64,000 nucleotides of DNA, taken from positions 62,001-126,000 of the forward strand of contig NZ_PKQP01000005.1 of NCBI RefSeq assembly GCF_002887735.1, written 5' to 3'. Under the pieces are notes generated by a model. It had not been told where the DNA came from. It saw only the letters and a list, made by a program, of their open reading frames with translations, and searched no databases. The stretch is from Stenotrophomonas bentonitica. Its GTDB lineage: Bacteria > Pseudomonadota > Gammaproteobacteria > Xanthomonadales > Xanthomonadaceae. A program made the translations under genes and the position numbers. This document shows positions 9,864-19,298 of the stretch, piece after piece. Position 1 is the first letter of the stretch. The number at the start of each line of letters is the position of its first letter.

Positions 9864-11657
9864 TCACCTCAGTTCAGGGATTGATTTTCCAATGTCACTA
9901 AGCCGAATGCTCTTCAAGCCGAGCCAGCACTCTTCTTTTTTTGCCCACTCGCTGATCATCTTTCCCTTGGCGGAGGCATGAAGTGCTGCATTCACCTCCT
10001 TCGCCCAAACTCGGATCTGATCTTTGAAGCTCTCTGAGAGGCCTTGTTGCTCCCAAACTCGCATCAGATCAACTCCTGAACCATGCTGCTGGGACAGAAG
10101 AGCAACCAAGTAGATAGCAACGTTGCCTTGGAATGCAGGAAACAGTGGCCGAACGAGCGACTGAATCTGCTTGAAAATGATGACCTTCGCAATCATCTGC
10201 TTGAACCCTATTGCATCCGGGACCGCAGATTCTCCCCTCTCTTCGCGCTCTCTAACATCGTCCATGAAGCGTGCGAAGTTCTTTTGCCCACCGAGACTCG
10301 CTTGGTCAGGTCGTCCATCCCAAGAGTTCAAGAACTTAGCAAGGTCTGTCTTGACTAGGCGACGCGAAGGAGGAATGACTAAGGTTTTGAGTGTCCGATA
10401 CTTCGCAGCCGTGCTGCCCTCTCGCGCCAACTTGGTGTTGTAACTGCCGGAGGCACGCTCATAGAACCAGCGGCCGACACCATCTGGGAGGTAGACGCTG
10501 TCAGACAGTTTCTCGAGCTCAACGTGGAATGGTGAGTTGGCAGAAAGGTCAGACTGCTTGACAGTGTTCTGGCTGTTCGCGAACCGCGAGATGTCGCTGA
10601 TAAGCGCCTCTTCCGCAGCGGAGTTGTCCGTCTTGAGGATCACAACCTTGGCTGGCACCTGGACCTTGGACAAATCGGTGTCTGCGAACTTCTTCTTGGT
10701 GAAGTATATAGATGCAGTCGTCTGGCCACCGTTAACGATCTGCATGCCCTTCAGCCATGCAATACCAGGGCCACCATCGCTGGTTTTTCCTAGGCTGACT
10801 TCGTCGGCAACCACCACAATGCCATTGTTGTAGGCCACGAACTTCTCAGGCTCTGAGCGCAACGTGGCTTGGATACCCTTGTTCACCTTTCCAGTGGCGC
10901 TCAGGAACGAGCGCACATTTGCTTCAAGAAGACGGGCGCCGTACTTGTCATACAGGTGGCGAAGCACGTCGGCCGGGAATACCGTCATCGCGTAGTCATA
11001 GCTGTCCTCCTCGCCCCGGATATAGACGCACGGGAGCGGGGTGCCTGCCACTTCTGCAAAATTGACTACCAGCTCGTCCCTCGGCTTTCCCTCTGACAGG
11101 TGGCGGTTGAGCCTCTCGATGTCCATCACCTCAAGTCGTACGGTCCGGCCTCCGACCTCCTGCGACTTGAAGTTCTTGGTCTTTACCTGGCCATCCGTCA
11201 GCACGTAGATCCGGATTTCCTCGAAGTCCCGATAGCCACGTTCAATGTGCACCGCGAGTTCGTACGCATCGTTCGATGGATCGAGCGTCTTCGTCATTTT
11301 TCCCTGGGCAGATTGGGAAAGAAACCGGAAGCAGTACTCCGCTGCTTGCTTTGCTTCAGAGTCCGGGACGGCCTGGACCGTGTCCGAATCCTTGTAGGAC
11401 GTCACGAACAGGTCAAGGCGTTCCCCGTCCTCAGAGATGGAGTATCCGCTTAGCCTGATGTTTCCCACATGGACGCGCGTATCAACGTGGCAGACCTGTG
11501 GCTCGTACGTCATGCCCACTTCTTCCATGTGGCGCATCGTAATTTCGGCGAAAACCAGCTCCGGATAGGGATAGGCGGCCCCCGAAACGGACATGCGATC
11601 CTCTATTTCATCCTGTACTTCCGCGCGAATCTGCGAAAGGAAATCGGTCAATTCCAT
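9864..11657 (-). CDS. AIPR family protein (abortive infection phage resistance)
   Basis: A 597-residue protein of the AIPR family, first named from lactococcal phage-resistance proteins and common in predicted restriction-modification operons. Diagnostic motifs are FVAYNNGI (273-280), IVNGGQTTAS (307-316) and ISRFANSQNTV (356-366). The N-terminal region (SISEDGERLDLFVTSYKD, about 73-90) is the place where homologues carry a nuclease-like strand, but no clear catalytic set can be assigned. The ATG lies 10 bases inside the end of the upstream PD-(D/E)XK gene, so the two are translationally coupled. AIPR proteins co-occur with Z1 ATPases, as here. Biochemical activity unknown. Confidence 0.93.
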   Translation of the reverse strand: MELTDFLSQIRAEVQDEIEDRMSVSGAAYPYPELVFAEITMRHMEEVGMTYEPQVCHVDTRVHVGNIRLSGYSISEDGERLDLFVTSYKDSDTVQAVPDSEAKQAAEYCFRFLSQSAQGKMTKTLDPSNDAYELAVHIERGYRDFEEIRIYVLTDGQVKTKNFKSQEVGGRTVRLEVMDIERLNRHLSEGKPRDELVVNFAEVAGTPLPCVYIRGEEDSYDYAMTVFPADVLRHLYDKYGARLLEANVRSFLSATGKVNKGIQATLRSEPEKFVAYNNGIVVVADEVSLGKTSDGGPGIAWLKGMQIVNGGQTTASIYFTKKKFADTDLSKVQVPAKVVILKTDNSAAEEALISDISRFANSQNTVKQSDLSANSPFHVELEKLSDSVYLPDGVGRWFYERASGSYNTKLAREGSTAAKYRTLKTLVIPPSRRLVKTDLAKFLNSWDGRPDQASLGGQKNFARFMDDVREREERGESAVPDAIGFKQMIAKVIIFKQIQSLVRPLFPAFQGNVAIYLVALLSQQHGSGVDLMRVWEQQGLSESFKDQIRVWAKEVNAALHASAKGKMISEWAKKEECWLGLKSIRLSDIGKSIPELR

Positions 11658-12676
11658 TGATTCTTCACTCCAAGACTAGTCGAAATTTCAGCGTAAGTGG
11701 ACGCCGCAATCGGAAATGCATCCAGATCGAGCGAGTAACGTGCCTCATGGATTGCTGCGGGCACGCTGGAACGAGTGAGGCGAGGCGAGTCAGCGCATAC
11801 GATTCGATATGTGAGCTCACTGGACCGGAAGCGCCTTGTGTACTCGGCTCGAGTCATGTCCATGTAGCCAGCCGAGACGAGCCGACTGTTCAGCAAGGCA
11901 GATGCGCCAGGATCGTGGATTCGTCCAGCCACTTGGTCAATTAGGTCGGGAAGGGTTGATCCCTCACTCAGTTGAACCAGACGAACCGCCGCAACAAAGA
12001 GGGGCTGGTGCAGGCTGTCATCCAACTGATCAAGGTTGGAAATCCTTGCGATAAATCCTGCCGGGGCCAGGGTTGTCTTCACTTCGATTGCACCATCACC
12101 AAGCAGGAAGTCGTGTAGCCCGTCGTCAGGCCCGGCCCAGCTGTCGAGAGCGTCGAATTCTGAAACTCCATCGTCCAGAAGGTTTTGAAGAACCAAGAGT
12201 TCTCCAAAGAGCCCAATCTCTTCCTCCGTGGAAAGAACGCCATCACTGTCGCGCTTCATGAAGGCTTGCCAGGCACGGATCCTGGAAATCATTGCACTAT
12301 GAATCCGTAAGCCGTCCTGAGCGGACGTGCTCTCCATCAGGTTCACCAGATCTACCGCCACTTTGGTAAAGAGCTCAAGCGATCCCGACTCCTGTCGAAC
12401 CAGGGCAAACCACGAATGGCCTGCAGGGTGGCCCTGAAGCTCTGTGCTTATGAGGCTGAACCCCTGGCCGCGTGGCAGCTGAAATGGTTGGGATGGCACG
12501 TTTCCCTTGACGCCGACCAAGACGCTCTCTTCATTCCGCGCACCACGACGGCCTGCCATGACGCAGCAGTTGCCGATGCTGAAAAGCTCGATAACCTTCC
12601 AGCCATCCCCTGTGGCAAGGCCGCTCAAGGCGCGCCACGCGGCGACCAGCTCTGTGTCACTGCTGGAGCTGAGCAT
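11648..12676 (-). CDS. PD-(D/E)XK motif protein (DUF4420-like predicted nuclease)
   Basis: A 342-residue predicted endonuclease-fold protein. The core reads EEEIGLFGELLVL (151-163), GPDDGLHDF (182-190) and IEVKTT (197-202), giving Asp189, Glu198 and Lys200 as the PD-(D/E)XK triad with an upstream Glu on the first helix. This family is found in operons with Z1, AIPR and MORC-like proteins and is the likeliest DNA-cutting component of this system. It overlaps the Z1 gene upstream by 20 bases and the AIPR gene downstream by 10, so stoichiometric co-expression is expected. The N-terminal 120 residues are a separate beta-rich domain without recognised function. Confidence 0.9.
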   Translation of the reverse strand: MLSSSSDTELVAAWRALSGLATGDGWKVIELFSIGNCCVMAGRRGARNEESVLVGVKGNVPSQPFQLPRGQGFSLISTELQGHPAGHSWFALVRQESGSLELFTKVAVDLVNLMESTSAQDGLRIHSAMISRIRAWQAFMKRDSDGVLSTEEEIGLFGELLVLQNLLDDGVSEFDALDSWAGPDDGLHDFLLGDGAIEVKTTLAPAGFIARISNLDQLDDSLHQPLFVAAVRLVQLSEGSTLPDLIDQVAGRIHDPGASALLNSRLVSAGYMDMTRAEYTRRFRSSELTYRIVCADSPRLTRSSVPAAIHEARYSLDLDAFPIAASTYAEISTSLGVKNQWN

Positions 12677-15626
12677 TCATATCCTCCCAGCCGATGCTGT
12701 TGATGACGTACTCGGGGATGTCGGAATACTCGCTCTCCCAACCGACGTTGTTCACCTTGTAGGGAACCTTGATATCCGAGCTGCTTCCAGGGAAGCTCAC
12801 GGCAAATGCCAAGACGGGTGGGGCGCCTGCAAGGTTCTTCGGGCGCTCCCAATCTGCCCCTATCTTGGCGCCCGCACGAGCTGGATCAAGAACATACAGA
12901 ATCAGCAGGCCCTTCTCTGGCTCCGCCGTCACGGTCGAAGTTCCCTTGCCTCGAACTCGGCGCAGCGCCACGCCACTGGGGGTGTCCGGAGCCGAAGCAC
13001 TTTTCTTCTCCTCCTTCTTCTCCCAAGTGGACACGGTGAGCGCGAGCGCGGCGTCCCATTGATCCTGGCTCACGTCAATTGACTCGTCGGTCGGATCAAG
13101 GAGGACGCCAATCGAGTACCGGCTCCCCTCCATCGAATCCGCCTTTCTGCGCGCCATGCCAACACTAATCCCTGGAGCAAGCTCATAGGGCTCACCCGAT
13201 TGAGTCCCCAGAACAGCCACTGTCCACTCCGTGAGCTCGTTTGTTTCCGCCATCTTGCGGATGAACTGAGCAAGCACGTTGCTGTTCACCCGGTGGGCGG
13301 CTGACAGTGTGCTGTAGCTGTCAAGGAAGTCGACTACGGTTGTGAAGTCGACACCTCGCCAGAGATGCCCCTGCCATTCCTTGGAGCCCCCTTGGAATGC
13401 CGCCTTTATGGGGTTGCTCTCCTCAGGCTTTCCCATTTGCACGGCAAGCCGATTACCTGCATCCAGGTTTCGATTCAGAGTCGGTTGATCAGTCGGGAAG
13501 CTGACTGTCTGAACAAGCTCTCCACTGTACGAAAGGTGCAGTGTCTTCGCGCTCCGCATCTTGATCTGCGACGTAACCATCATCTCGGGATGCGACTGGA
13601 CCTTCAGCCCAAACTCCCTCGGCGTGGCCCCAGAATTGGCCATGAGATCGAACTCTTCTCTCAGCTCTGCTGATGCATCAGAGATATGCTTGAACCAGCG
13701 GATGAGGTCCGGGGATGTATAGAGACGGCAGAGATCAAGGTAGCCCGGACGGTATCCGAACCACCGACCCATCTGCATCAGCGTGTCGTACATCTTTGAT
13801 GCGCGCAGGAAGTAGCTGGTGCAGAGGCCTTCCAGCGTAAGGCCGCGTGCAAGCTTGTCGCCACCGATAGCGATGACTTTGAGGCCTCGATCCTTGTTCT
13901 GCTCGTAATCCAAGGCATCCTTGGCAGTTCCGTTGATCATTCGCACTTCGATGTCATCGAGTACTCCCGGCAGCGCAGACGCGATGTCTTGCCAAGTAGC
14001 ATCTGCACTGGGAAGGTCACCCAACCCAAGCTCACGAACCGCGGCAGAAGCAGGAAGGAAGTCACGATTCCACAGCTCCTGCAGACTGGATAGAACGTCG
14101 GCGTGGTCGATCCCGCGCCCAATCGCCTGTCGGGCATGCTTGACGTAATCGTCAATGTCAGCCTTTACCACCTTCTGGACGTTGTTGAATCGTGTGACGT
14201 GAACGAGCATCGAGCTATGCTTCCTTCCTTGGCCACGGAGCTTCCTGACAGTGCATGCCAGGATAAAGGAGTCGACTGCCTCTCTTAGACTTGGTGGCAG
14301 CGCGTGCTCATTGCTCCACACCGGAACATGATCGATCTTGTGGCCCGTCGGCATCCATCCCGTTGTCTTGTCGTCTGACTGGTAGTCGCCCACCGGTTGG
14401 GTCAGAGGAAGCTGTCCCTTGCGACCCTCCGGGGACGCGCGCCCAAACATCGTCGTAGGGCCAACGTAATTGTCCGGTGCCGCCAGGTTCTGGATGAAGG
14501 CGGATGGGAAGAGATCAGGACCTTCGTTGCGTGTCTCACCGCGTTCATGAATGAAGATGTTTGCGAAAGGCGTGGCGGTGTAGCCCACGTACGCTGAGCG
14601 CGAGAATGAATTCAGTATGCGCCGGATCAGTTTGTTGATCGCTGTTGGATCATGTTCCTCATCGGGCTTTCCTTCTTCGTCGACTACCTCTTCACCAGTG
14701 TCAACTGAGGCATTGTCAGCTTCGTCATCAATGATGAGCAATGGGAACTTGGTCGCCCTTCTGGCCACGATGGGGAGCTCTTTCGTGTTCGAGGAGGCGG
14801 GCTCCGCGCCTGGAACAGGAGCGTCCGCGACGTGCGTCTGAATCCACCTGAGAAGCCTGGCAAGTACCGATTTGTTCTTCTTGACGACAAACAGCCAAGG
14901 CCGCTGTTCGGGGCTGATCGAAAACTGCTTTCCAGCTGACTCACCAAAATCACCGTTGTCAGCTCGTGTTGTAGTGCAATTGGGCTTGATGGACAGGTCA
15001 CTGTCGATCAAGCCGACGCCCACGCGCTTGAGCACATCATGCGTAGAGTTGGTCTCATACCCGAGGAAGCCTTCCTCTAGGCGTATCTGGGTCTGGGATC
15101 GCAGGTTTTTATGTAGGCCGGCGAGGACGATGATTATCTTGTACTGCGCATCCGCCGCCTTGCATACAAGGCCGGTGTAGCTCGCTGTCTTGCCTGACTG
15201 CACGTGCCCGACAACAAGCCCCCGGCGACTCCACTGGCCTTCACGCAGAGGATCCTCAAGCATCCCTAGAATCTTGTCAGTTGATTTGTCCAGGTTGTCA
15301 GCGATATCCCAGGACAAGTCCTTCTCGATCATCTCCCGATACCGCTGCCAGTAGCGCCAGTCCTCTTTCCTGGAGGAGTCGAGCCAGGGTTCATGGCCAC
15401 GATCGTCGGAGAGACTGATGTCATCACCGATCCATACACTGAATCGTCGGATGAGCTCGTCCGTAACAGCGTCACGATCAAGATCGGCTGCCCACTTTCG
15501 ATTCATCATCAGCACCAGGCTGATCTTCTCGTCAATCAACGTGGGAGTGATAGGTCCTGAATCCTTCTCGCCAGCCAGAAGCTCCTGGACAATCTTGATA
15601 ACGCTGCTTTCGCTTGAGTCACTCAT
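12657..15626 (-). CDS. Z1 domain protein, superfamily II helicase-like ATPase
   Basis: A 989-residue ATPase. Walker A is VVGHVQSGKTASY (GxxxxGKT at 140-147), Walker B is LLIIDDEADNAS with DEAD at 301-304, and motif III-like YVGYTATPFANIFI lies near 347-360, all typical of superfamily II. The following IAIGGDKLARGLTLEGL and FGYRPGYLDLCRLYT segments are the signature of the Z1 domain. Z1 proteins are predicted DNA translocases or remodelers in MORC-type restriction systems. It begins 10 bp after the MORC-like gene and overlaps the PD-(D/E)XK gene. Together these would form the ATP-driven module: the GHKL ATPase clamps, Z1 translocates, the nuclease cuts (inference). Confidence 0.93.
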   Translation of the reverse strand: MSDSSESSVIKIVQELLAGEKDSGPITPTLIDEKISLVLMMNRKWAADLDRDAVTDELIRRFSVWIGDDISLSDDRGHEPWLDSSRKEDWRYWQRYREMIEKDLSWDIADNLDKSTDKILGMLEDPLREGQWSRRGLVVGHVQSGKTASYTGLVCKAADAQYKIIIVLAGLHKNLRSQTQIRLEEGFLGYETNSTHDVLKRVGVGLIDSDLSIKPNCTTTRADNGDFGESAGKQFSISPEQRPWLFVVKKNKSVLARLLRWIQTHVADAPVPGAEPASSNTKELPIVARRATKFPLLIIDDEADNASVDTGEEVVDEEGKPDEEHDPTAINKLIRRILNSFSRSAYVGYTATPFANIFIHERGETRNEGPDLFPSAFIQNLAAPDNYVGPTTMFGRASPEGRKGQLPLTQPVGDYQSDDKTTGWMPTGHKIDHVPVWSNEHALPPSLREAVDSFILACTVRKLRGQGRKHSSMLVHVTRFNNVQKVVKADIDDYVKHARQAIGRGIDHADVLSSLQELWNRDFLPASAAVRELGLGDLPSADATWQDIASALPGVLDDIEVRMINGTAKDALDYEQNKDRGLKVIAIGGDKLARGLTLEGLCTSYFLRASKMYDTLMQMGRWFGYRPGYLDLCRLYTSPDLIRWFKHISDASAELREEFDLMANSGATPREFGLKVQSHPEMMVTSQIKMRSAKTLHLSYSGELVQTVSFPTDQPTLNRNLDAGNRLAVQMGKPEESNPIKAAFQGGSKEWQGHLWRGVDFTTVVDFLDSYSTLSAAHRVNSNVLAQFIRKMAETNELTEWTVAVLGTQSGEPYELAPGISVGMARRKADSMEGSRYSIGVLLDPTDESIDVSQDQWDAALALTVSTWEKKEEKKSASAPDTPSGVALRRVRGKGTSTVTAEPEKGLLILYVLDPARAGAKIGADWERPKNLAGAPPVLAFAVSFPGSSSDIKVPYKVNNVGWESEYSDIPEYVINSIGWEDMNAQLQQ

Positions 15627-15636
15627 GGTTCTCTCT

Positions 15637-17154
15637 TCAGTCCTTGGAGATGTTGTCCGGCAAATTTTTGACCAGCTCTGAGTGGAGATCGAAGGGTTCG
15701 GTTCTTAGAAGCTGCCGCTTTGCCATGCTCGGCGACATGCCCTTCTTCTCCACCAGGCTCCGGTAGATCACATTGAGAACCTCTCGAACTGAGTCGTCGG
15801 GCTCCCCTGTGAATCCCCCCTTTGCATGCTCTCCGCCTTCCGCAGCTTCAAGCCAGATTCTCTGCACGGGGATAGTTTCTTCGAGGACACGCAGCATCGC
15901 TTCAACCTTGGTGCCGTACGCTGCGTCATCCAGCAGTTCTTTCACCGCTGCATGCGTACGGTCGACACGGTAGCGTCGCCCTGTCACCGTCTCTCTCGAC
16001 TGCCACACGGGTACAACCTCGTCGCGGCGGCCCAGCGATGAATTCGAATGCGCCCGATGCAGGAATACCTTGCGCGCCCTGTCGCGCGCGTCTTCGGCCA
16101 AGCGGTAGAGCTGATCCCGCAGTGCAGCGGGAGGATGAGCGGATGACTTGCGGATGTCGATCTTCCATTGCGCATCAAGATCGTTGGGCAGGTCCAGCCG
16201 GATGCGTGCGAGCCTGTGAGCCTCGTCCTTGGACCAGGAGCGTCCACGTCCCAGGCCGAGCCAGCTGCCTGCAACCAAAAGTCTCCGTCCACGATAGATG
16301 TAGAAGCCTTGCTGACTCGACCATCCCTCGATTCCGCCCGCTTCAGCGTAGGCCTTGTCGTTGAGGCGGTCCTTGTGGGGCAGCACGAAGGCCTGGCTGG
16401 TGATTCTCAGACCACCTTCGCCAACGCTCGACTCGGGGGACCTCCAGGTTGCCGGATTTGACGACAGGAATGGGTCCCATGGTCTAACTGCCTTCCCGTT
16501 GAGCCGCAGCTCAATGCCGGGGCCGCTGCCGTCAAGATAGCGGTGGAAGATCATTGCGAGGTGGCGCTCCACGTCGTCAATGAGGTCAAGGAAATGCCTG
16601 CTTGTGAAGCCTTCAGTGACAATCCGATCGAGTTGTTCCCACAGGACTACTGTCCCTGATGACTGGGCAGTGTGCGTTACCAGGCGTGGCTCTGAGGATG
16701 ACTCGGGTCCATCAAGAAGGTGCCACTCGCCATCAGGATCTGAAGCAAGGACATCCAGATCCCAGCGCAGGCAGCTCGATTGACCATCCTTGATGCTCAG
16801 AACGGTCAGCCTTCTGGCTTGTGAAAAGGATGCTGTCTTCAATCCCAGGCCAAAGCGACCCAAGTCCGATGCCCCCCGTGCGTCCAATGGGTTGCGGTCG
16901 CCGAGGCGCATCGCGCTGAAGAGCTCAGCATCGTTCATGCCTCTACCGTCATCGGCAATGGATATCCAGCTGTCTACTCCATACCAATTGAACCCGATCT
17001 CCACTTGGCTGGCGCCAGCAGAGATGCTGTTGTCCACCAAGTCTGCTAGTGCCGTGGCCGTCGTGTAGCCCAGGCCTCGCAGGGCCTCAACCATGGCGTC
17101 AGCCCTGGGGGGAGCATTTCGGCCTTGCGGCCTACCTTTACTGTTCTGCTGCAT
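15637..17154 (-). CDS. MORC-like GHKL ATPase
   Basis: A 505-residue GHKL ATPase. The N box is ALADLVDNSISAG (Asp38, Asn42), G1 is DDGRGM (68-73) and G2 is GRFGLGLKTAS (99-109). The C-terminal half carries an S5-like domain (GGIEGWSSQQGFYIYRGRRL, then WKIDIRKSSAHPP). This architecture is the bacterial relative of MutL/Hsp90/MORC ATPases described in restriction-modification operons. The usual general-base Glu of the N box is Asp here. I chose ATG 17154 because GGAGG lies 6 bases before it; an in-frame ATG at 17175 has no such site. It overlaps the end of the sigma factor gene by 17 bases. Confidence 0.92.
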   Translation of the reverse strand: MQQNSKGRPQGRNAPPRADAMVEALRGLGYTTATALADLVDNSISAGASQVEIGFNWYGVDSWISIADDGRGMNDAELFSAMRLGDRNPLDARGASDLGRFGLGLKTASFSQARRLTVLSIKDGQSSCLRWDLDVLASDPDGEWHLLDGPESSSEPRLVTHTAQSSGTVVLWEQLDRIVTEGFTSRHFLDLIDDVERHLAMIFHRYLDGSGPGIELRLNGKAVRPWDPFLSSNPATWRSPESSVGEGGLRITSQAFVLPHKDRLNDKAYAEAGGIEGWSSQQGFYIYRGRRLLVAGSWLGLGRGRSWSKDEAHRLARIRLDLPNDLDAQWKIDIRKSSAHPPAALRDQLYRLAEDARDRARKVFLHRAHSNSSLGRRDEVVPVWQSRETVTGRRYRVDRTHAAVKELLDDAAYGTKVEAMLRVLEETIPVQRIWLEAAEGGEHAKGGFTGEPDDSVREVLNVIYRSLVEKKGMSPSMAKRQLLRTEPFDLHSELVKNLPDNISKD

Positions 17155-19273
17155 CGTCAGCCTCCGGCTTTCCATTGACCAACTCCCTGAGGCGTCGCGA
17201 TGGGTGGCGCATCAGTCTTAGCGCCTTGGACTCAATCTGACGTATCCGCTCTCGAGTCACGCCAAAGATCTGGCCGACTTCCTCCAATGTCTTGTCGTTG
17301 CCGTCGATCAATCCAAACCGATGTCGGATGACTTCAGCTTCTCTTGAACCAAGCGCACCTAGGCAGTCATCGATCGCTCGCCTACGCAGATATCCATCAG
17401 TGACTTCCTCAGGCGGCTGAAAGGTATCTGGAGTGGCGAGGACCAAATCTGCTGTCTCATCCTGCTGGTCCCAAGAGACCGCGTCGTGCGCCACATTCAG
17501 CAACTTTGCTACATCTCCAACTGATAGATCGCAGACCTTGGCGATGTCATCGGCGCGCACGTCATCGAATGAGTCTTCACGAAGGACTCTGACTGCCTTC
17601 GAAACCTTGTTGACCTTTTCCATGACGTGTATGGGCAACCTTATGACACGCGCTGTGTCTCCGATGGCCCGTCCAACGGACTGTTTCAACCACCACATTG
17701 CATACGTAGAAAATTTGTTGCCCCTTGCGTAATCGAATCTGTCGATAGCCTTGAGCAGGCCTATCAGGCACTCCTGAATGCGATCCATGCGTGGCAGCGT
17801 GCTCCACGCGTGGCTGTCTGCCACGTGCACTGCGAGTCGAACGTTTGCATGGAACATCTCGAGCTCGAGGCGCGACAGACGCTGCACCGCTCTACGCAGT
17901 AGTACGCTTGTGCACCCAGCTGCCCTGAACTCCTTGTCAAACCGTTTAACGGTCGATGAGGTCAGCTCCAGCGCAGATACTGCGGTCAATGCATCCCTAG
18001 CAAGACCTTGGTTGTCTGGATTTTCCTGGAAGGCGAAACATCCGCAGCGTGCGCTTTCCAGCATGTCGCTCAGGTTGAGTCCACTGACGGGCCGGGCCGG
18101 GGCTGGATCATCATCGGCGTCATCCGAGGCGTCGAGAAGATCGCTGGCGCGCTCATCGTCTTCGCTGCTGATGTGGCTGATTTGGCCGACTGAGACGCGA
18201 CCCCGCTCAAAGTCTGTGGCTAGGCCTGCTATCGACGCGACAGCATGGGGGCTCTCTGCGATGGCGCGATACGCATCCTTGAGGGACAAGTCCAGCAGAA
18301 GCCCCATTCGTTCTTCGCCCGTACGGTCAAGCAGGACAGACGACTGGGCAATCTTTGCGAAGTGGAAGTAGGGATCGTTCGTCATGGACGCGAGATCCTG
18401 CATGAACTGCTCCGATTCACCGATATCGCTGTCTGATGTTGGTTCGCTCTCCTGTTCTAGATGCAGAGGAGGTAGCCACTCATCATCGACTTCCGGTACG
18501 GCGTCAATCTGGCCCATAAGGACAGTGAGCTGGCGAAGTACATCGCCCCTCTCATCGCCTTCAATCTCACGGGAGATGACCTCAAGGTCAAGAGGATTGA
18601 AGTTGCCCTCCATCTGGGCGCGATGAACTAGCGCTTCGAAGAGTCCATGTGTCGAGCTGTGATTGAGCTCCCGCACCAGTGAAATTTCGGCGTGACTTGG
18701 GAGTAGCTTCGCGAGGTCATTCCAGTCCTCATCGTTATCGACAATTACGTGCTTGGAAATGACCTCCTGCACGACCTGTATTGTCGATCGAAGCGAGGGA
18801 TCCTCCAGCGGCGCTTCGGTCGCGACTTCTTCCTCCCAAGTGGCAAAGAACTCGGATTCGAATTCAGCACCGTCGGGAGAGGAGTTCTGTCTGGAGTCAG
18901 TGGCTCGCGTTTGAGCAGATTCCTCGGCCTCACCATCACCTTCATTGCTCCAGAGGCCGTCCAGCGTGGCTGGTGAATCGTCAGCCTTCTGGACTGCAAG
19001 CCGCTGAACTTCGAGAGCATGCTCCGAAATCAGGCGGCAGAGATCCAGATGCCCTTTGGATGCGGCAAGCATATGTAGTGTCCGCCCCTGCTGGTCGCGT
19101 GCTTCTACGTCACCCCCGAGTTGAAGGTAGCGCAGAACATGCTCCGCATCGCCGCGAAGCGCGGCGAGTCGAAGGAGCGGCTTCAGCGATGATTGCCGCT
19201 TGTCCCCGGCGCTGGCTTCACTGCCAGCCCGGGTACCTGTAGAGCCCAGGGACTCCATTTCCCCTTGATTCAT
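17138..19273 (-). CDS. RpoD-like sigma factor with N-terminal ankyrin segment
   Basis: A 711-residue protein embedded in the methylation/restriction operon. Residues about 29-87 form ankyrin-type helix pairs (LLRLAALRGDAEHVLRYLQ, then QQGRTLHMLAASKGHLDLC). An acidic linker follows. Near 300-330 a region 1.2-like segment (NDPYFHFAKI... DRTGEE) and a stretch resembling the RpoD non-conserved region appear, then region 2 (GNKFSTYAMWWLKQSVGRAI, 518-537), region 3 (RVIRLPIHVMEKVNK, 542-556) and region 4 with TLEEVGQIFGVTRERIRQIE (672-691). So it has a full RpoD core with ankyrin in place of region 1.1. ATG 19273 has AGGGGGAA before it and sits 25 bp after the methylase stop; an upstream in-frame start at 19342 would overlap that gene. 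Predicted to bind RNA polymerase core. Confidence 0.93.
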   Translation of the reverse strand: MNQGEMESLGSTGTRAGSEASAGDKRQSSLKPLLRLAALRGDAEHVLRYLQLGGDVEARDQQGRTLHMLAASKGHLDLCRLISEHALEVQRLAVQKADDSPATLDGLWSNEGDGEAEESAQTRATDSRQNSSPDGAEFESEFFATWEEEVATEAPLEDPSLRSTIQVVQEVISKHVIVDNDEDWNDLAKLLPSHAEISLVRELNHSSTHGLFEALVHRAQMEGNFNPLDLEVISREIEGDERGDVLRQLTVLMGQIDAVPEVDDEWLPPLHLEQESEPTSDSDIGESEQFMQDLASMTNDPYFHFAKIAQSSVLLDRTGEERMGLLLDLSLKDAYRAIAESPHAVASIAGLATDFERGRVSVGQISHISSEDDERASDLLDASDDADDDPAPARPVSGLNLSDMLESARCGCFAFQENPDNQGLARDALTAVSALELTSSTVKRFDKEFRAAGCTSVLLRRAVQRLSRLELEMFHANVRLAVHVADSHAWSTLPRMDRIQECLIGLLKAIDRFDYARGNKFSTYAMWWLKQSVGRAIGDTARVIRLPIHVMEKVNKVSKAVRVLREDSFDDVRADDIAKVCDLSVGDVAKLLNVAHDAVSWDQQDETADLVLATPDTFQPPEEVTDGYLRRRAIDDCLGALGSREAEVIRHRFGLIDGNDKTLEEVGQIFGVTRERIRQIESKALRLMRHPSRRLRELVNGKPEADDAAEQ

Positions 19274-19298
19274 TGGTTCCCCCTGTTGAACCCTTCGC

